Counted from the stretch's first letter, positions 54,065 through 63,669 are shown. The stretch is 64,000 bases of DNA from Streptomyces tirandamycinicus (GCF_003097515.1 NZ_CP029188.1:1789001-1853000); one strand, 5' to 3'. Notes: generated by a model from the letters alone, not told the origin. Program-made: numbers and translations.

Positions 54065-54070
54065 AATCTA
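54065..54070 (-). promoter_or_regulatory. -10-like hexamer before proB
   Basis: TAGATT on the minus strand, 6 bp before the GTG. Best -10 match among the leaderless starts here. No clear -35. Confidence 0.55.
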
Positions 54071-54213
54071 TGTCAGGCGCGGCTGTCGGCGCGCCTTCGT
54101 TTCGCCGGCTGGACACGCGGCTGGACACTCGGCTGGAGACGTGGCCGGGCAGGCAGCCGGACGGTCCGGGCCCGGGTGGGGCCGGTTCGTTCGGCGCCGC
54201 TCGGGCAGTGACG

Positions 54214-54264
54214 CCGGCCGGCCCGTGAGCGAGCCTCCCGCGGGGCAGCTCACGGGCCGGCCGG
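54214..54264. terminator. 17-bp perfect hairpin between the TagF-like gene and proB
   Basis: CCGGCCGGCCCGTGAGC at 54214-54230 and its complement at 54248-54264, loop 17 nt. It is 18 bp beyond the stop of the TagF-like gene. Confidence 0.85.
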
Positions 54265-54281
54265 AGGTTCCGGCCGCCGGG

Positions 54282-56432
54282 TCAGCGGGCGGCGGCGGCC
54301 GCCGCTCCGGCGCCGCCGGTCCCGCCGGCGCCCCCGTTGCCCTCGGCTTCGGCGCCCTGCGCACCGGCGTCCGACTCCCGGTCGAGCTCGCCGATGGCCT
54401 GCTCGCCGACGCGCTGCCGGACCCCGGCGTTGCGGGCCTCGGCCTTGGCCGCGAGGGCGCGCACCGCGGCGTCGAACTGCTCGATCGACGAGGGCTCGTC
54501 CGGCCCGAGGAGGTACTTCCTCAGTTCGGCGCGCGCGCCCGCCAGGGTGTCGGCCGCCGGGTCGGCGACGGCCGCCAGCAGCCGGTCGAGCTCCCCGGCA
54601 CCGTTGGAGAGGACGACCGCCGCGCGGACCGCGGTGTTCTGGCGCCTGAACTCCTCCGCGCCGAGCTCCGCGGAGTCGGTCACCGCGTACGGCTTGCCGC
54701 TGGCGATGAAGTCCGAGACGACACTGGAGATGTCGGAGACCATGGCGTCGGACTCGTTGAAGCAGTCGTACAGCGTGGGCTGGGAGCCGGTGACGACGGT
54801 GTGCTCCCACCACCCGAGGGAGCGCCAGTAGGCGCCGTTCCACTCGGCCCGCAGGCGCTTGATCTCGGCCAGGCGCTCGGGGTCGGCGAGGGAGACGCGG
54901 GACTCCTCGGCCTCGTCGCCGCCGGCGCGGCCGGGCTTGGCGAGCTCGGCGAGCCGGGCCTCGATCCGGGCCAGCGCGGCACGGGCGGCGGCCCGTTCGT
55001 CCTGCCCGGCGGCCGCCTCCCCGGCCCAGCGCGGGTCGGCTGCCCGCTCGGCGGCTGCCTTCCGCACCATCGCCGTGATCCGCTCGTGGGCGGCGAGGGC
55101 CTTCTTGTTGCGGATTCCGGTGAAGGGGTGCGGCTTGTAGATCAGGCGCACCGGGCGCTCCGCCTCGAGCAGCCGCCGGACGATGTTCTCGCCGGCGAGA
55201 AGCAGGGAGGTGTTGCCGGGGTTGTTGTCCCAGCCCTCCCAGGTGGGGGCGTAGAGGATGGTGGGGACGGGGTTCCTCGGCGCGCCGGTCCAGGACTCGA
55301 TGGGGGCCAGCTGCGGGCGGCCGACCTCGACGATGTCGTCGTCGCGGACGCCGACGTCGGCGATGGCGTACCGGTCGCGGCCGGCCCGGCCCGCGGTCCA
55401 CACCTCGTCGTACACCTTGGAGAAGGGGTTGACGCTGGCGAGCTTGTCGCTGTCGCCGTGACCGATGAAGACGTGCTTCATGGTCGGGACGCGCAGCATG
55501 TGGATGTTCTTGCCGACGTTGGCCGGGTAGAGCGCGACCCGGACCGAGTCGAACTGCATCGCCATCAGGTGCTGGCCGCCCGGGATGCACAGCACGGGAA
55601 CGGAGGTCTGGTTGAGCTTCGCCACGAGACCCCGCTCGCGCATGACGACGATCGGCCGCCCCTCGAGCTGCTCCATGGTCTCCAGCCACATGTTGACCTG
55701 GTACGCGGAGTCCTCTGAGCCGGAGAAGTACAGCGCCACGGTGGGCTGGTACTCGCCGAGCCACTTCTGGACGGCCTTGAGCACGGCGGGTCCGGAGGGC
55801 ACCCGCCGCCCGCGGCGCAGATAGGGCACGAGGGCCGCCGTGTACGCGAGGCCGAGGGCGACACTCAGGGCGGTGCCGGCGTAGCCGGCGATGTCGTACC
55901 CGGTGGCGGCCGCGACGACGACGCCCGCCATCGCGGGGATGTCGAGGTGCAGCATCTTCCGGCCGGAGCGGTGCAGCAGGGCGCGCGGCGGGGCGTCCGG
56001 GATGCGCACGGCGTTGAGGTCGACGTTACGGGTGACGACCGGCATGGTCCGGCGCAGCCGGATCAGGGTGGTGAGCGCGCCGTGCGGGGCCTGCAGGCCG
56101 TAGAAGAGGAGGAAGAAGGCGACGGCCGCGTAGAACAGCGGTTCCTCGGCGAGGCCCATGCGGGCGAGCAGCAGGATCAGCAGCAGCTGGCGGAGCAGGA
56201 AGCGGATCGGCAGACCGGCCCGGACCTTGTCGAGGCGGTTGACCAGGTAGCTGCCGCGCTGGTGCAGGTACCAGTCGGCGGCGTAGGTCACGGCCGCGGC
56301 CGCCGCGAACATCCAGATGTCCGGGATCAGCGCGGCGATCATCACGCAGGGGTAGCCCAGGCCCATCAGGACCGCGGCGGCCAGCTCTGACCTGCTGCCC
56401 ACACGTGCCAGGCGAATGACGCTCGAAATCAC
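54282..56432 (-). CDS. CDP-glycerol/ribitol glycerophosphotransferase-like (TagF-type) polymerase
   Basis: A 716-residue protein. The first ~230 residues include several membrane helices (for example LLLILLLARMG, LFYAAVAFFLLFY). The Glyphos_transf domain (about 240-620) has IGHGDSDKLASVNPFSKVYD, TILYAPTWEGWDN, LIYKPHPFTGI and SDISSVVSDFIASGKPYAV. It transfers glycerol- or ribitol-phosphate units from CDP donors to a cell-wall polymer. A charged helical insert lies at about 440-515 and the tail is Gly/Ala-rich. The GTG at 56432 has GGAGCAGG upstream. Confidence 0.88.
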   Translation of the reverse strand: MISSVIRLARVGSRSELAAAVLMGLGYPCVMIAALIPDIWMFAAAAAVTYAADWYLHQRGSYLVNRLDKVRAGLPIRFLLRQLLLILLLARMGLAEEPLFYAAVAFFLLFYGLQAPHGALTTLIRLRRTMPVVTRNVDLNAVRIPDAPPRALLHRSGRKMLHLDIPAMAGVVVAAATGYDIAGYAGTALSVALGLAYTAALVPYLRRGRRVPSGPAVLKAVQKWLGEYQPTVALYFSGSEDSAYQVNMWLETMEQLEGRPIVVMRERGLVAKLNQTSVPVLCIPGGQHLMAMQFDSVRVALYPANVGKNIHMLRVPTMKHVFIGHGDSDKLASVNPFSKVYDEVWTAGRAGRDRYAIADVGVRDDDIVEVGRPQLAPIESWTGAPRNPVPTILYAPTWEGWDNNPGNTSLLLAGENIVRRLLEAERPVRLIYKPHPFTGIRNKKALAAHERITAMVRKAAAERAADPRWAGEAAAGQDERAAARAALARIEARLAELAKPGRAGGDEAEESRVSLADPERLAEIKRLRAEWNGAYWRSLGWWEHTVVTGSQPTLYDCFNESDAMVSDISSVVSDFIASGKPYAVTDSAELGAEEFRRQNTAVRAAVVLSNGAGELDRLLAAVADPAADTLAGARAELRKYLLGPDEPSSIEQFDAAVRALAAKAEARNAGVRQRVGEQAIGELDRESDAGAQGAEAEGNGGAGGTGGAGAAAAAAR

Positions 56433-56500
56433 GTAGAACCTGCTCCGAAAGTGCCGGTTGATTCACATTGGAGGAATTTGTGAGGGTGGCCCCTCACGAA

Positions 56501-56543
56501 CTCGGGCCTCTGTGGATCGCGGAAGCGATCCCAGAGGCCCGAG
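56501..56543. terminator. 19-bp hairpin between the CDP-ribitol synthase and TagF-like genes
   Basis: Arms at 56501-56520 and 56525-56543 pair with a single bulged base, loop GGAA. It is 23 bp beyond the stop of the synthase gene. A second hairpin GTGAGGG/CCCTCAC lies at 56480-56497. Confidence 0.85.
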
Positions 56544-56565
56544 CCGGATCATTGACGGAGGAGTA

Positions 56566-58065
56566 TTACACATCCTCCTGGCGGTCCAGTACGGACGCCA
56601 GGGCCTGCTCGAATCCGGAGGCCTCGCCGGCCCCACGGGTCGGGTCCTGCTGCCGTACGTCGATGACATGGCCGGTCAGCTCGGAAAGCAGCACGTCCAG
56701 CGAGGTCCGGGCCACGGCCTCGGAGGAGAGCAGCGAGCCGGCCGGCTCCTGGCCGAACGCCTTGGTGCGCATCGGCGTGGCCGTGCGCTCGGGGTTGACG
56801 CAATTCACCCGGATTCCCTCGGCCGCCCATTCGTCGGAGAGGGCCTGGGTGAGATTCACCATAGCCGCCTTGGTCGACGAGTAGAGGCTGTATTCGGCGC
56901 GGCCCCGGGTGTAGCTGGAGGAAGTGTAGAGGAGCAGTTGCCCCTTGCTCTCCGCCAAATACTTGTACGAGGCACGGGCAATCTGGACGGGCGCCAGGTA
57001 ATTGACGTTCAACGCTTCCTGAATGGTCGCGTTGTCGGTCTCGGCGAGCTTGCCGATGCGCAGTACGCCCGCGGTGTTGATGACGTAGTCGACGCGTCCG
57101 GTCTCCGCGTACGCCTTGGAGAGGGCGTCGTCCACGTGCTCCGGGTTCTCCACGTGGGTGCCGGTGGTGGAGCGGCCCAGCGCGTAGACGTCCGCGCCGT
57201 ACTCCTCGGCGAGGGCGGCGATGTCCGCGCCGATGCCGTACGAGCCGCCGAAGACGACCAGGGTCCGGCCGGCCAGCAGCTCGCGGTAGGCGGCCTCGTC
57301 GGCCTGGCGCGGGGCGGCGGTGGAGGCGAGCTGGAAGAGCTTGTCGGCGATGAAGACGTCGACCGGCTGCGTCACCTTCATGTTGTACTCGTCACCCGCG
57401 ACGACGTAGATCGGCACGTCGGGGAGGTACTTGAGGACGACGCTGCAGTCGTCGGTCGCCTGGAAGTTCGGGTCGCCCGCGGCGATCTCGTACGCCCGGC
57501 GGATCGTGGAGAGCTTGAACGCCTGCGGGGTCTGGCCGCGGCGCAGCCGTGAGCGGTCCGGCACGTCGGTGATGAACTCGCCGTCCCCGCCGTGCGTGCG
57601 GGTCACGATGATGGTGTCGGCGGAGGGGATGGCCACGTCCACGGCCTGGTAGCGCTCCAGGGCCCTCACACAGTCCGCGATCACTCGCTGTGACAGAAGC
57701 GGACGCACCGCGTCATGGAAGAGGACGTTGGCGTCCTCCCCCTCCGCGAGGCCCTCGCCGAGGGCGGCGATGGCGCGCTCGGTGGTCTGGTTCCGGGTCG
57801 CGCCGCCCTCGATGACCCGGCGCACCTTGGTCAGCCCGGCCTTGGCGATGATCCTCTCCACGTCGGGCACGAAACCCGGTGCCATCAGCACGATCACATC
57901 GTCGATCGCCTCGGCCTGCTCGAAGATCGTCAGCGTGTGCTCGATGACGGCCTTGCCGGCGATCTTCAGCAGCTGCTTGGGGATCGCGAGCCCCACGCGC
58001 TGGCCGGTACCACCGGCGAGCACGACTGCGGTGGTGCGGGGCTTGGCTTCGTGCGGCACGGACAC
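56566..58065 (-). CDS. Bifunctional CDP-ribitol synthase (IspD/TarI-like + SDR)
   Basis: A 499-residue fusion. The N-terminal cytidylyltransferase (1-235) has VVLAGGTGQRVGLAIPKQ, with RNQTTERAI and FHDAVRPLL. The C-terminal SDR (about 262-485) has the NAD(P) motif GGSYGIGADIA (273-279), S384 and Y395-x3-K399. This layout is that of Bcs1/Acs1 from Haemophilus: ribulose-5-P is reduced to ribitol-5-P and then joined to CTP. In Gram-positives the two steps are usually separate proteins (TarJ and TarI). The GTG at 58065 has AGAGGT upstream; a longer frame to 58113 is less likely. Confidence 0.88.
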   Translation of the reverse strand: MSVPHEAKPRTTAVVLAGGTGQRVGLAIPKQLLKIAGKAVIEHTLTIFEQAEAIDDVIVLMAPGFVPDVERIIAKAGLTKVRRVIEGGATRNQTTERAIAALGEGLAEGEDANVLFHDAVRPLLSQRVIADCVRALERYQAVDVAIPSADTIIVTRTHGGDGEFITDVPDRSRLRRGQTPQAFKLSTIRRAYEIAAGDPNFQATDDCSVVLKYLPDVPIYVVAGDEYNMKVTQPVDVFIADKLFQLASTAAPRQADEAAYRELLAGRTLVVFGGSYGIGADIAALAEEYGADVYALGRSTTGTHVENPEHVDDALSKAYAETGRVDYVINTAGVLRIGKLAETDNATIQEALNVNYLAPVQIARASYKYLAESKGQLLLYTSSSYTRGRAEYSLYSSTKAAMVNLTQALSDEWAAEGIRVNCVNPERTATPMRTKAFGQEPAGSLLSSEAVARTSLDVLLSELTGHVIDVRQQDPTRGAGEASGFEQALASVLDRQEDV

Positions 58066-58256
58066 AGACGGACCTCTACCTTGCGATGACTGGGGACGGT
58101 GTGATGGTCGCACTCTGCGTGACCGTCCCGCAAGGCGCTCCTCAAGGACTCCACACCGCCCGGAAACCCCTTGTTCACCACGCGGTCAGGGAGGTTTGCG
58201 AGGACGAACCGGCCGAAGAGGTGACTGATGCCACAGGCCAAGGCTGTGGCGCAGCG
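58066..58256. other. Gap with two hairpins between glycosyltransferase and CDP-ribitol synthase genes
   Basis: 191 bp. A 7-bp stem GCCACAG/CTGTGGC at 58230-58250 follows the glycosyltransferase stop. A second inverted repeat, GGGACGGT at 58093-58100 and ACCGTCCC at 58122-58129, lies near the start of the synthase gene. No coding sequence. Confidence 0.6.
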
Positions 58257-60365
58257 TTACTTCATCGCTTTGTCGACGACATTGAGCACCAGTTCGTTCC
58301 CGGCACTGAAGAACATCTTCACCGTGACCCGCTCCGGTGCCCGCAGGCGGAGCCCGTCCACGACCGCGCGGACGCGGGCGAGGGGGCGCTTCTTGAGGAG
58401 GTCGACGGCGGGGTAGGGAAAGATCCCGCCCTTCTCCACCACGTCGTCGAGCACCCGGCCGATCCGCACCGGCGCGGCTCCGGGCGCGGGGCGCAGCCAG
58501 AGGTCCCAGACGTCGTGGGCGGAGGCCTGGACCGCGACCGGCGCGGCGAGCGGGATCGTACAGCGGAACCCGTCGGCGCCGACGCGGGCGCCGGGGAACT
58601 CCAGCTCGCCCGCGTGCGCTCCGCGGCGGCGCAGCAGGAGAACCGGGTCCCCGGCCGGCCGCGCCTGCCCGAGCAGCCGCCCGGACACGGTGATGCGCCG
58701 GGAGCCGACGGTGATCGCGCCGGACTCTGCGTGCGCCGGTCGCACCCAGGAGCGCAGGGTGAGGCCGCCGTGCCGCACATAGGGGACGAGGGTGCGCACG
58801 GGCTCCCCCGGCCGGACGCGTTCGGCGGCCCGCATGGCCCCGCGCTGGTCGACGGCCCGGGCGACGAGCCGCGGACGGGCGGCGGCGCCGTCCTGCGCGC
58901 GAGCGGCGCAGGGCGGCGGAGGATCGACGGACGGCGGAGCGGTGCAGGACGGCGGAGGGTCGATGTGGCAGGTCCAGACACCCTCGGCCAGGCCGGATCC
59001 GGCGGGGATCACGGCACGGCCTGCCGCGTCGAACGGGAAGACCCGGTCGGGTACCGCGGCATCGGGGTGGCAGCAGACGAGGACCGGCCGCCCGGTGCAC
59101 TCGCCGAGCAGGGTCACGGTCACCGCACCGTCCTGCTCGGCGGCGCAGTCCACCAGCGGGCCGGGGGCCGGCCGGTCGTTCCCGGTCTCGGCGGGGGCCG
59201 TCCCCTGGAGGTACGGCCGCGTACCCGCACCGAGGGCCGCGAACAGCTCCTCGTACCGTTTCGCGACCGGCCCCGGGTCGAAGCGGGCGGCGTGGGAGCG
59301 GGCGGCGGCGCCCATGCGGCGGCGCAGCGGCTCGTCGTCGATGAGGCGGAGCAGGGCGGCGGCGACGGCCCCGCGGTCGCCGACGGGGACGAGCAGGCCG
59401 TCGACGCCGTCGGCGACGATCTCGCGCGGGCCGTAGTCGCAGTCCGTGCTGACCACGGGCAGTCCGCACCGCATCGCCTCGACGAGCGTCATGCCGAAGG
59501 ACTCGTGGCGCGAGGTGGACACCGCGATGGCGCCCTTGGCCCACTCCGTCTCGATGGGCGAGCGAGGCCCCATCAGATGGACGTGGTTGTAGAGGCCGAG
59601 CTCGTCGATGCGCCTGCGGAGACGGTCCTTCTGCCTGCCCCAGCCGCAGATGCGCAGGGTCCACTGCGGACGCACGGCCACGACCTCGGCGAAGGCCTCG
59701 ATCAGGACGTCGTACTGCTTCTCCGCGGCGAGCCGGCCGGCCGCGACGACGGTCGTCCCGCCGAGGTCGGAGACGGGCACCACGGGCTCGGGGACGCTGT
59801 TCGGTATGGCCGGCACCCGGGTGCCCGGCAGCGGCATCCACTCCCGCCACACCGCGGCGTCGCCCTCGGAGACCGTCACGAAGGCGTCCAGCGCGGCGAG
59901 GTGCGGGCGCAGCTCGGCGCGCAGCCCGGGGCTGTGGTGATGGTGCGTCATGTGCTCCTGGCCGATGAGCACGGCGCGGGCGGGCGCGAACCGGGCGACG
60001 TACGCGACGAGGCCGGGGCGGGTGCCGATGACCACGTCCGCGTCGGAGCGGGCGTAGTGCTCGCGCACGCGCCGGTCGGTGAGCACGCTGTACTCCGCGA
60101 ACCGCGCCTCATGGGCCGGAACGCACTCGGAGGGCTCCAGCGCGAGGGGGTGCTTCGTCTCGTCGCCGGGAGACGAGGGGCGGGTGTCCACCAGCGGGAC
60201 GACGGTGATCCGCGGGTCGATGGCGAAGAGCGGCTCGTCACGGTGCCGGAAGACGGAGACGATCTCCACCTCGTGGCGTCCGGCCAGTTCCTCCGCGAGA
60301 TTGAGCGTGGTGCGGATGGTGCCGCCGATGCCGTAGATGGTGTGGATGAGGAAGGAGACCTTCAT
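58257..60365 (-). CDS. Large GT4-like glycosyltransferase with extra C-terminal domain
   Basis: A 702-residue protein. The first ~400 residues are a GT-B glycosyltransferase (GT4-like): N-terminal SFLIHTIYGIGGTIRTT, VVAAGRLAAEKQYDVLIEAF and the donor site RHESFGMTLVEAMRCGLPVV. The remaining ~300 residues form a beta-rich region of unknown identity, interrupted by a low-complexity Pro/Ala/Cys segment (about 486-515). Similar architectures occur in teichoic-acid poly(hexose) or glycosylation genes. The ATG at 60365 has GGAG 5 bp upstream. Confidence 0.85.
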   Translation of the reverse strand: MKVSFLIHTIYGIGGTIRTTLNLAEELAGRHEVEIVSVFRHRDEPLFAIDPRITVVPLVDTRPSSPGDETKHPLALEPSECVPAHEARFAEYSVLTDRRVREHYARSDADVVIGTRPGLVAYVARFAPARAVLIGQEHMTHHHHSPGLRAELRPHLAALDAFVTVSEGDAAVWREWMPLPGTRVPAIPNSVPEPVVPVSDLGGTTVVAAGRLAAEKQYDVLIEAFAEVVAVRPQWTLRICGWGRQKDRLRRRIDELGLYNHVHLMGPRSPIETEWAKGAIAVSTSRHESFGMTLVEAMRCGLPVVSTDCDYGPREIVADGVDGLLVPVGDRGAVAAALLRLIDDEPLRRRMGAAARSHAARFDPGPVAKRYEELFAALGAGTRPYLQGTAPAETGNDRPAPGPLVDCAAEQDGAVTVTLLGECTGRPVLVCCHPDAAVPDRVFPFDAAGRAVIPAGSGLAEGVWTCHIDPPPSCTAPPSVDPPPPCAARAQDGAAARPRLVARAVDQRGAMRAAERVRPGEPVRTLVPYVRHGGLTLRSWVRPAHAESGAITVGSRRITVSGRLLGQARPAGDPVLLLRRRGAHAGELEFPGARVGADGFRCTIPLAAPVAVQASAHDVWDLWLRPAPGAAPVRIGRVLDDVVEKGGIFPYPAVDLLKKRPLARVRAVVDGLRLRAPERVTVKMFFSAGNELVLNVVDKAMK

Positions 60366-60907
60366 CAACGCTCCGCTCGACCGTGCTGGGGCGCTTGCCG
60401 CCCCACCCCCGCGAACAAGACGGAGATATCGGGGTCGAGGTTGCGCCACCGTACGGATCGGAGCGGAGGGGACACGTCCCCCGATACCGGTCATGCCATC
60501 ATGACCCGTCCCGAGCGGCGACGGCGGGCGTGGTTCGCGGGAGTGGCGCTGGGGCCGGCAGGGGCAGCGGGCCGCGGTCCCGGGCCCTGGGGCGGCCGGG
60601 GACGCACGGGCCCGCGTTTCCCGGTCCCTGGGAACGGCCGGGGACGCGCGGGCCCCGGAGTGCCCTGAGGGACGGCCGGCCCGGGCGCCCGGTGCCCGCG
60701 GGCGAACGGCCACGGAACGAGAGTGTGCCCTGAGGGGCGCCCCGGGTGAGCGGGTGAGCGGGGTGCGCGGGCGGCCGGGCCCGCGGGCGAACGGTCACGG
60801 AACGGCGATCACGGAACGGCGGACGGGGCACGGCGGCAGCCCGGACCGAGACGACGCCCGCCCTACCCGGACGGCAGGCGGCGGCCGGGGCCGCCCGCCC
60901 CGCGTCG
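60366..60907. repeat. Gap between obgE and the glycosyltransferase with direct repeats
   Basis: 542 bp. A 25-bp direct repeat, CCCGCGGGCGAACGGCCACGG and nearly the same again, occurs at about 60697-60721 and 60780-60804. GTGCCCTGAGG also occurs twice. A GC hairpin at about 60877-60899 follows the obgE stop and is a plausible terminator. No coding sequence is supported. Confidence 0.6.
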
Positions 60908-62344
60908 TCAGAACGGCTCGAAGTCGTCGTACTCGCGCGTGACCTCGTCGCGCTCCGCCTGGCGGTCCTTGCGGCGCTGCGCCGCGGGGCGCGGGGCCTC
61001 GAAGCGGTGGTCCTCGCCGCGGCGGCCGAGCATCTCCGCGCCCGCCATCATCGTCGGCTCCCAGTCGAAGACGACGGCGTCGTCCTCGGAGCCGATGGCC
61101 ACGCCGTCACCGGCCCGCGCACCGGCCTTCATCAGCTCCTCCTCGACGCCGAGGCGGTTCAGCCGGTCCGCGAGGTAGCCCACGGCCTCGTCGTTGTTGA
61201 AGTCGGTCTGGCGAACCCAGCGTTCGGGCTTGTCGCCGCGCACGCGGAACAGGCCGTCCGCCTCCTGGGTGACGGTGAAGCCGGTGTCGTCGACCGCCTT
61301 CGGACGGATGACGATGCGGGTCGCCTCCTCCTTCGGCCTGGCCGCGCGCGCCTTGGCGACGATGTCGGCCAGCGCGAAGGACAGCTCCTTGAGCCCGGTG
61401 CGGGCGACCGCCGACACCTCGAAGACGCGGTACCCGCGCTCCTCCAGGTCGGGGCGGATCATGTCCGCGAGGTCCTTGCCGTCGGGGACGTCGACCTTGT
61501 TGAGGACGACGATCCGCGGACGGTCGTCCAGACCGCCGTAGTGCCGCAGCTCCTCCTCGATGACGTCGAGGTCGGAGACCGGGTCGCGGTCGGACTCCAG
61601 CGTCGCCGTGTCCAGCACGTGCACCAGAACCGAGCAGCGCTCGACGTGGCGGAGGAACTCCAGGCCCAGGCCGCGGCCCTGGCTGGCGCCGGGGATCAGG
61701 CCGGGGACGTCGGCGATGGTGTAGACGGTCGAGCCGGCGGTGACCACGCCGAGGTTCGGCACCAGCGTGGTGAAGGGGTAGTCCGCGATCTTCGGTTTGG
61801 CGGCTGACAGCACCGAGATCAGCGAGGACTTGCCGGCGCTGGGGTAGCCGACGAGCGCCACGTCGGCGACCGTCTTGAGCTCCAGGACGATGTCACCGGA
61901 CCGGCCGGGCTCGCCGAGCAGGGCGAAGCCGGGCGCCTTGCGGCGGGCCGAGGCCAGGGCCGCGTTGCCGAGGCCGCCGCGACCGCCCTCGGCGGCCACG
62001 TACGTCGTCCCGTGCCCGACCAGGTCGGCCAGCACATTGCCCCGCTTGTCGAGGACGACGGTGCCGTCCGGCACGGTCAGCACCAGGTCCTGGCCGTCCT
62101 TCCCGGAGCGGTTGCCGCCCTCGCCGGGCTTGCCGTTGGTCGCCTTGCGGTGCGGCGAGTGGTGGTACTCGAGCAGCGTCGTGACGGACTGGTCGACCGT
62201 GAGGACGACGTCACCGCCGCGCCCGCCGTTGCCCCCGTCCGGCCCGCCGAGCGGCTTGAACTTCTCGCGATGGACGGAGGCGCAGCCGTGGCCTCCGTTA
62301 CCCGCGGCGATGTGCAGCTCGACGCGGTCCACGAAGGTGGTCAT
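60908..62344 (-). CDS. obgE: GTPase ObgE/CgtA
   Basis: A 478-residue protein. The glycine-rich Obg fold (1-160; [11 protein letters not shown]) is followed by the GTPase domain with G1 [15 protein letters not shown] and NKVD, and a C-terminal OCT domain (about 340-425). It acts in 50S assembly and stress control; in Streptomyces it affects aerial mycelium formation. The ATG at 62344 is standard. It is the third gene of rplU-rpmA-obgE. Confidence 0.97.
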   Translation of the reverse strand: MTTFVDRVELHIAAGNGGHGCASVHREKFKPLGGPDGGNGGRGGDVVLTVDQSVTTLLEYHHSPHRKATNGKPGEGGNRSGKDGQDLVLTVPDGTVVLDKRGNVLADLVGHGTTYVAAEGGRGGLGNAALASARRKAPGFALLGEPGRSGDIVLELKTVADVALVGYPSAGKSSLISVLSAAKPKIADYPFTTLVPNLGVVTAGSTVYTIADVPGLIPGASQGRGLGLEFLRHVERCSVLVHVLDTATLESDRDPVSDLDVIEEELRHYGGLDDRPRIVVLNKVDVPDGKDLADMIRPDLEERGYRVFEVSAVARTGLKELSFALADIVAKARAARPKEEATRIVIRPKAVDDTGFTVTQEADGLFRVRGDKPERWVRQTDFNNDEAVGYLADRLNRLGVEEELMKAGARAGDGVAIGSEDDAVVFDWEPTMMAGAEMLGRRGEDHRFEAPRPAAQRRKDRQAERDEVTREYDDFEPF

Positions 62345-62426
62345 GGTCCTGTGCCTCCAGTGCGAAGTGGCGAAATGCAGAGCACGGGACGTCCGTGCCG
62401 ATATGCCTGTCTGTCAACAAGCGAAA

Positions 62427-62462
62427 GGCGGACCTGCTTCCCGCCCGGGGAAGTGGTCCGCC
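62427..62462. terminator. Hairpin between rpmA and obgE
   Basis: GGCGGACC and GGTCCGCC with an inner CTTCCC/GGGAAG pair and a small asymmetric bulge. It lies 17 bp past the rpmA stop and could attenuate transcription into obgE rather than end it fully. Confidence 0.65.
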
Positions 62463-62478
62463 CTCGCAAGAACTCCGG

Positions 62479-62733
62479 TCAGGCGACCGGAACGATGTTC
62501 ACGACCTTGCGGCCGCGGAAGGTGCCGAACTCCACGGCACCGGGCTGCAGCGCGAACAGCGTGTCGTCGCCGCCGCGGCCGACGCCGGCGCCCGGGTGGA
62601 AGTGCGTGCCGCGCTGACGGACCAGGATCTCACCGGCGTTGACGACCTGACCGCCGAAGCGCTTCACGCCGAGCCGCTGAGCGTTGGAGTCGCGACCGTT
62701 CCGGGTGGACGATGCGCCCTTCTTGTGTGCCAT
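62479..62733 (-). CDS. rpmA: 50S ribosomal protein L27
   Basis: An 84-residue protein beginning [20 protein letters not shown], the L27 signature, with [18 protein letters not shown]. It lies near the peptidyl transferase centre. The ATG at 62733 has GAGGAG upstream. It is 15 bp after rplU. Confidence 0.98.
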   Translation of the reverse strand: MAHKKGASSTRNGRDSNAQRLGVKRFGGQVVNAGEILVRQRGTHFHPGAGVGRGGDDTLFALQPGAVEFGTFRGRKVVNIVPVA

Positions 62734-62747
62734 CTCTCCTCAGTCCC

Positions 62748-63068
62748 TTACTTCGCAGCCGTGGGGATCGCCGTGACCTTGATCGCCGTGTACTGCTGGC
62801 GGTGGCCCTGACGACGGCGGTAGCCGGTCTTGTTCTTGTAGCGCAGGATGTCGATCTTGGCGCCCTTGTGGTGGTCCACGACCTCGGCCTGGACCTTGAT
62901 CCCGGCCAGCACCCACGGGTCGCTGGTCACGGCGTCGCCGTCGACAACGAGCAGGGTCGAGAGCTCGACCGTGTCGCCGACCTTGGCAGTGGAAATCTTG
63001 TCAACCTCAACGATGTCGCCGACAGCAACCTTGTGCTGGCGACCACCGCTGCGCACGATGGCGTACAC
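62748..63068 (-). CDS. rplU: 50S ribosomal protein L21
   Basis: A 106-residue protein. [20 protein letters not shown] is the L21 N-terminus, ending [13 protein letters not shown]. It binds 23S rRNA. The GTG at 63068 has AGAGAGA upstream. A longer frame adds non-L21 residues. It is the first gene of the operon. Confidence 0.97.
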   Translation of the reverse strand: MYAIVRSGGRQHKVAVGDIVEVDKISTAKVGDTVELSTLLVVDGDAVTSDPWVLAGIKVQAEVVDHHKGAKIDILRYKNKTGYRRRQGHRQQYTAIKVTAIPTAAK

Positions 63069-63218
63069 GCGGATCTCTCTCTCGCTCGTCACGGATACCC
63101 CTGATGCCAGCCGCCCGCACGGGCCGGGGCCCGGACTGTCCGCTGGGGATGGACGGCCTCTCCGGATCACGGACCCGGAGGGAGGTGCTCAGAAGCTGGC
63201 GTATGGAAACACGCCGAC

Positions 63219-63224
63219 GGTCAA
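63219..63224 (-). promoter_or_regulatory. Possible -35 of the rplU operon
   Basis: TTGACC on the minus strand, about 150 bp upstream of rplU. The matching -10 is not clear; TACGCC lies 15 bp downstream and is a poor fit. Confidence 0.35.
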
Positions 63225-63307
63225 GGTTACGGGCAGCGCCGCAAGGGGTCAAACCAGCCCCGAGGGGCCGCACGGCAGCGGGGAACCGGCCACACCCCTT
63301 CCGCGAC

Positions 63308-63367
63308 GGGCCGTGCGAGGGGCCGTGCGAGGGGCCGTGCGAGGGGCCGTGCGAGGGGCCGTGCGAC
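63308..63367. repeat. 12-bp tandem repeat, five copies
   Basis: Five head-to-tail copies of GGGCCGTGCGAG; only the final base of the last copy differs. It abuts the degraded coding fragment to its right. Confidence 0.95.
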
Positions 63368-63369
63368 GG

Positions 63370-63618
63370 ACCTGGTACCAGATCAGTGCCGGGGCGTACA
63401 AGGGCTACTGGATGGGCGAGTCCTTCCCCAACGCCTTCCTGCGCGGTGAGTACCTGGCGACGGACTACCGGGTGCAGCGCACGCTGACGTTCCGCACCGA
63501 CACCGACATCCCGGTGTACAAGTTCGGCACGAACGGCGCGGTCGGCTCCACCAGGAACGTCCGGTACGCGACCGCCACCACGGCGGCCTTCGACCGGAGG
63601 CCGATCGTGAACGGCCGG
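63370..63618 (+). pseudogene. Fragment of a secreted SH3-like repeat protein
   Basis: Translating from 63370 gives TWYQISAGAYKGYWMGESFP, then a segment with RGEYLATDYRVQRTLTFRTD and PVYKFGTNGAVGS, ending near PIVNGR. This resembles the cell-surface domains that recur in Streptomyces secreted hydrolases. There is no signal peptide, start or ribosome site; the left end is replaced by the 12-bp repeat. It looks like a remnant of a larger gene. The frame stays open into the next gene, probably by chance. Confidence 0.6.
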
Positions 63619-63669
63619 GGCGGGCGGCCCGTATGCTCGGCCGGAGGCCAGACACCGGAAGGCAGAGAA

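Noticed and set aside
58086..60668. Long plus-strand open frame of about 860 codons
   Set aside because: Shadow of the glycosyltransferase gene on the opposite strand, rich in Arg/Gly/Asp only.
63361..63669. Fusion of the SH3-like fragment to the acetyltransferase
   Set aside because: The frame is open but the linker is low-complexity, and the GTG at 63670 has its own ribosome site and matches the family N-terminus.
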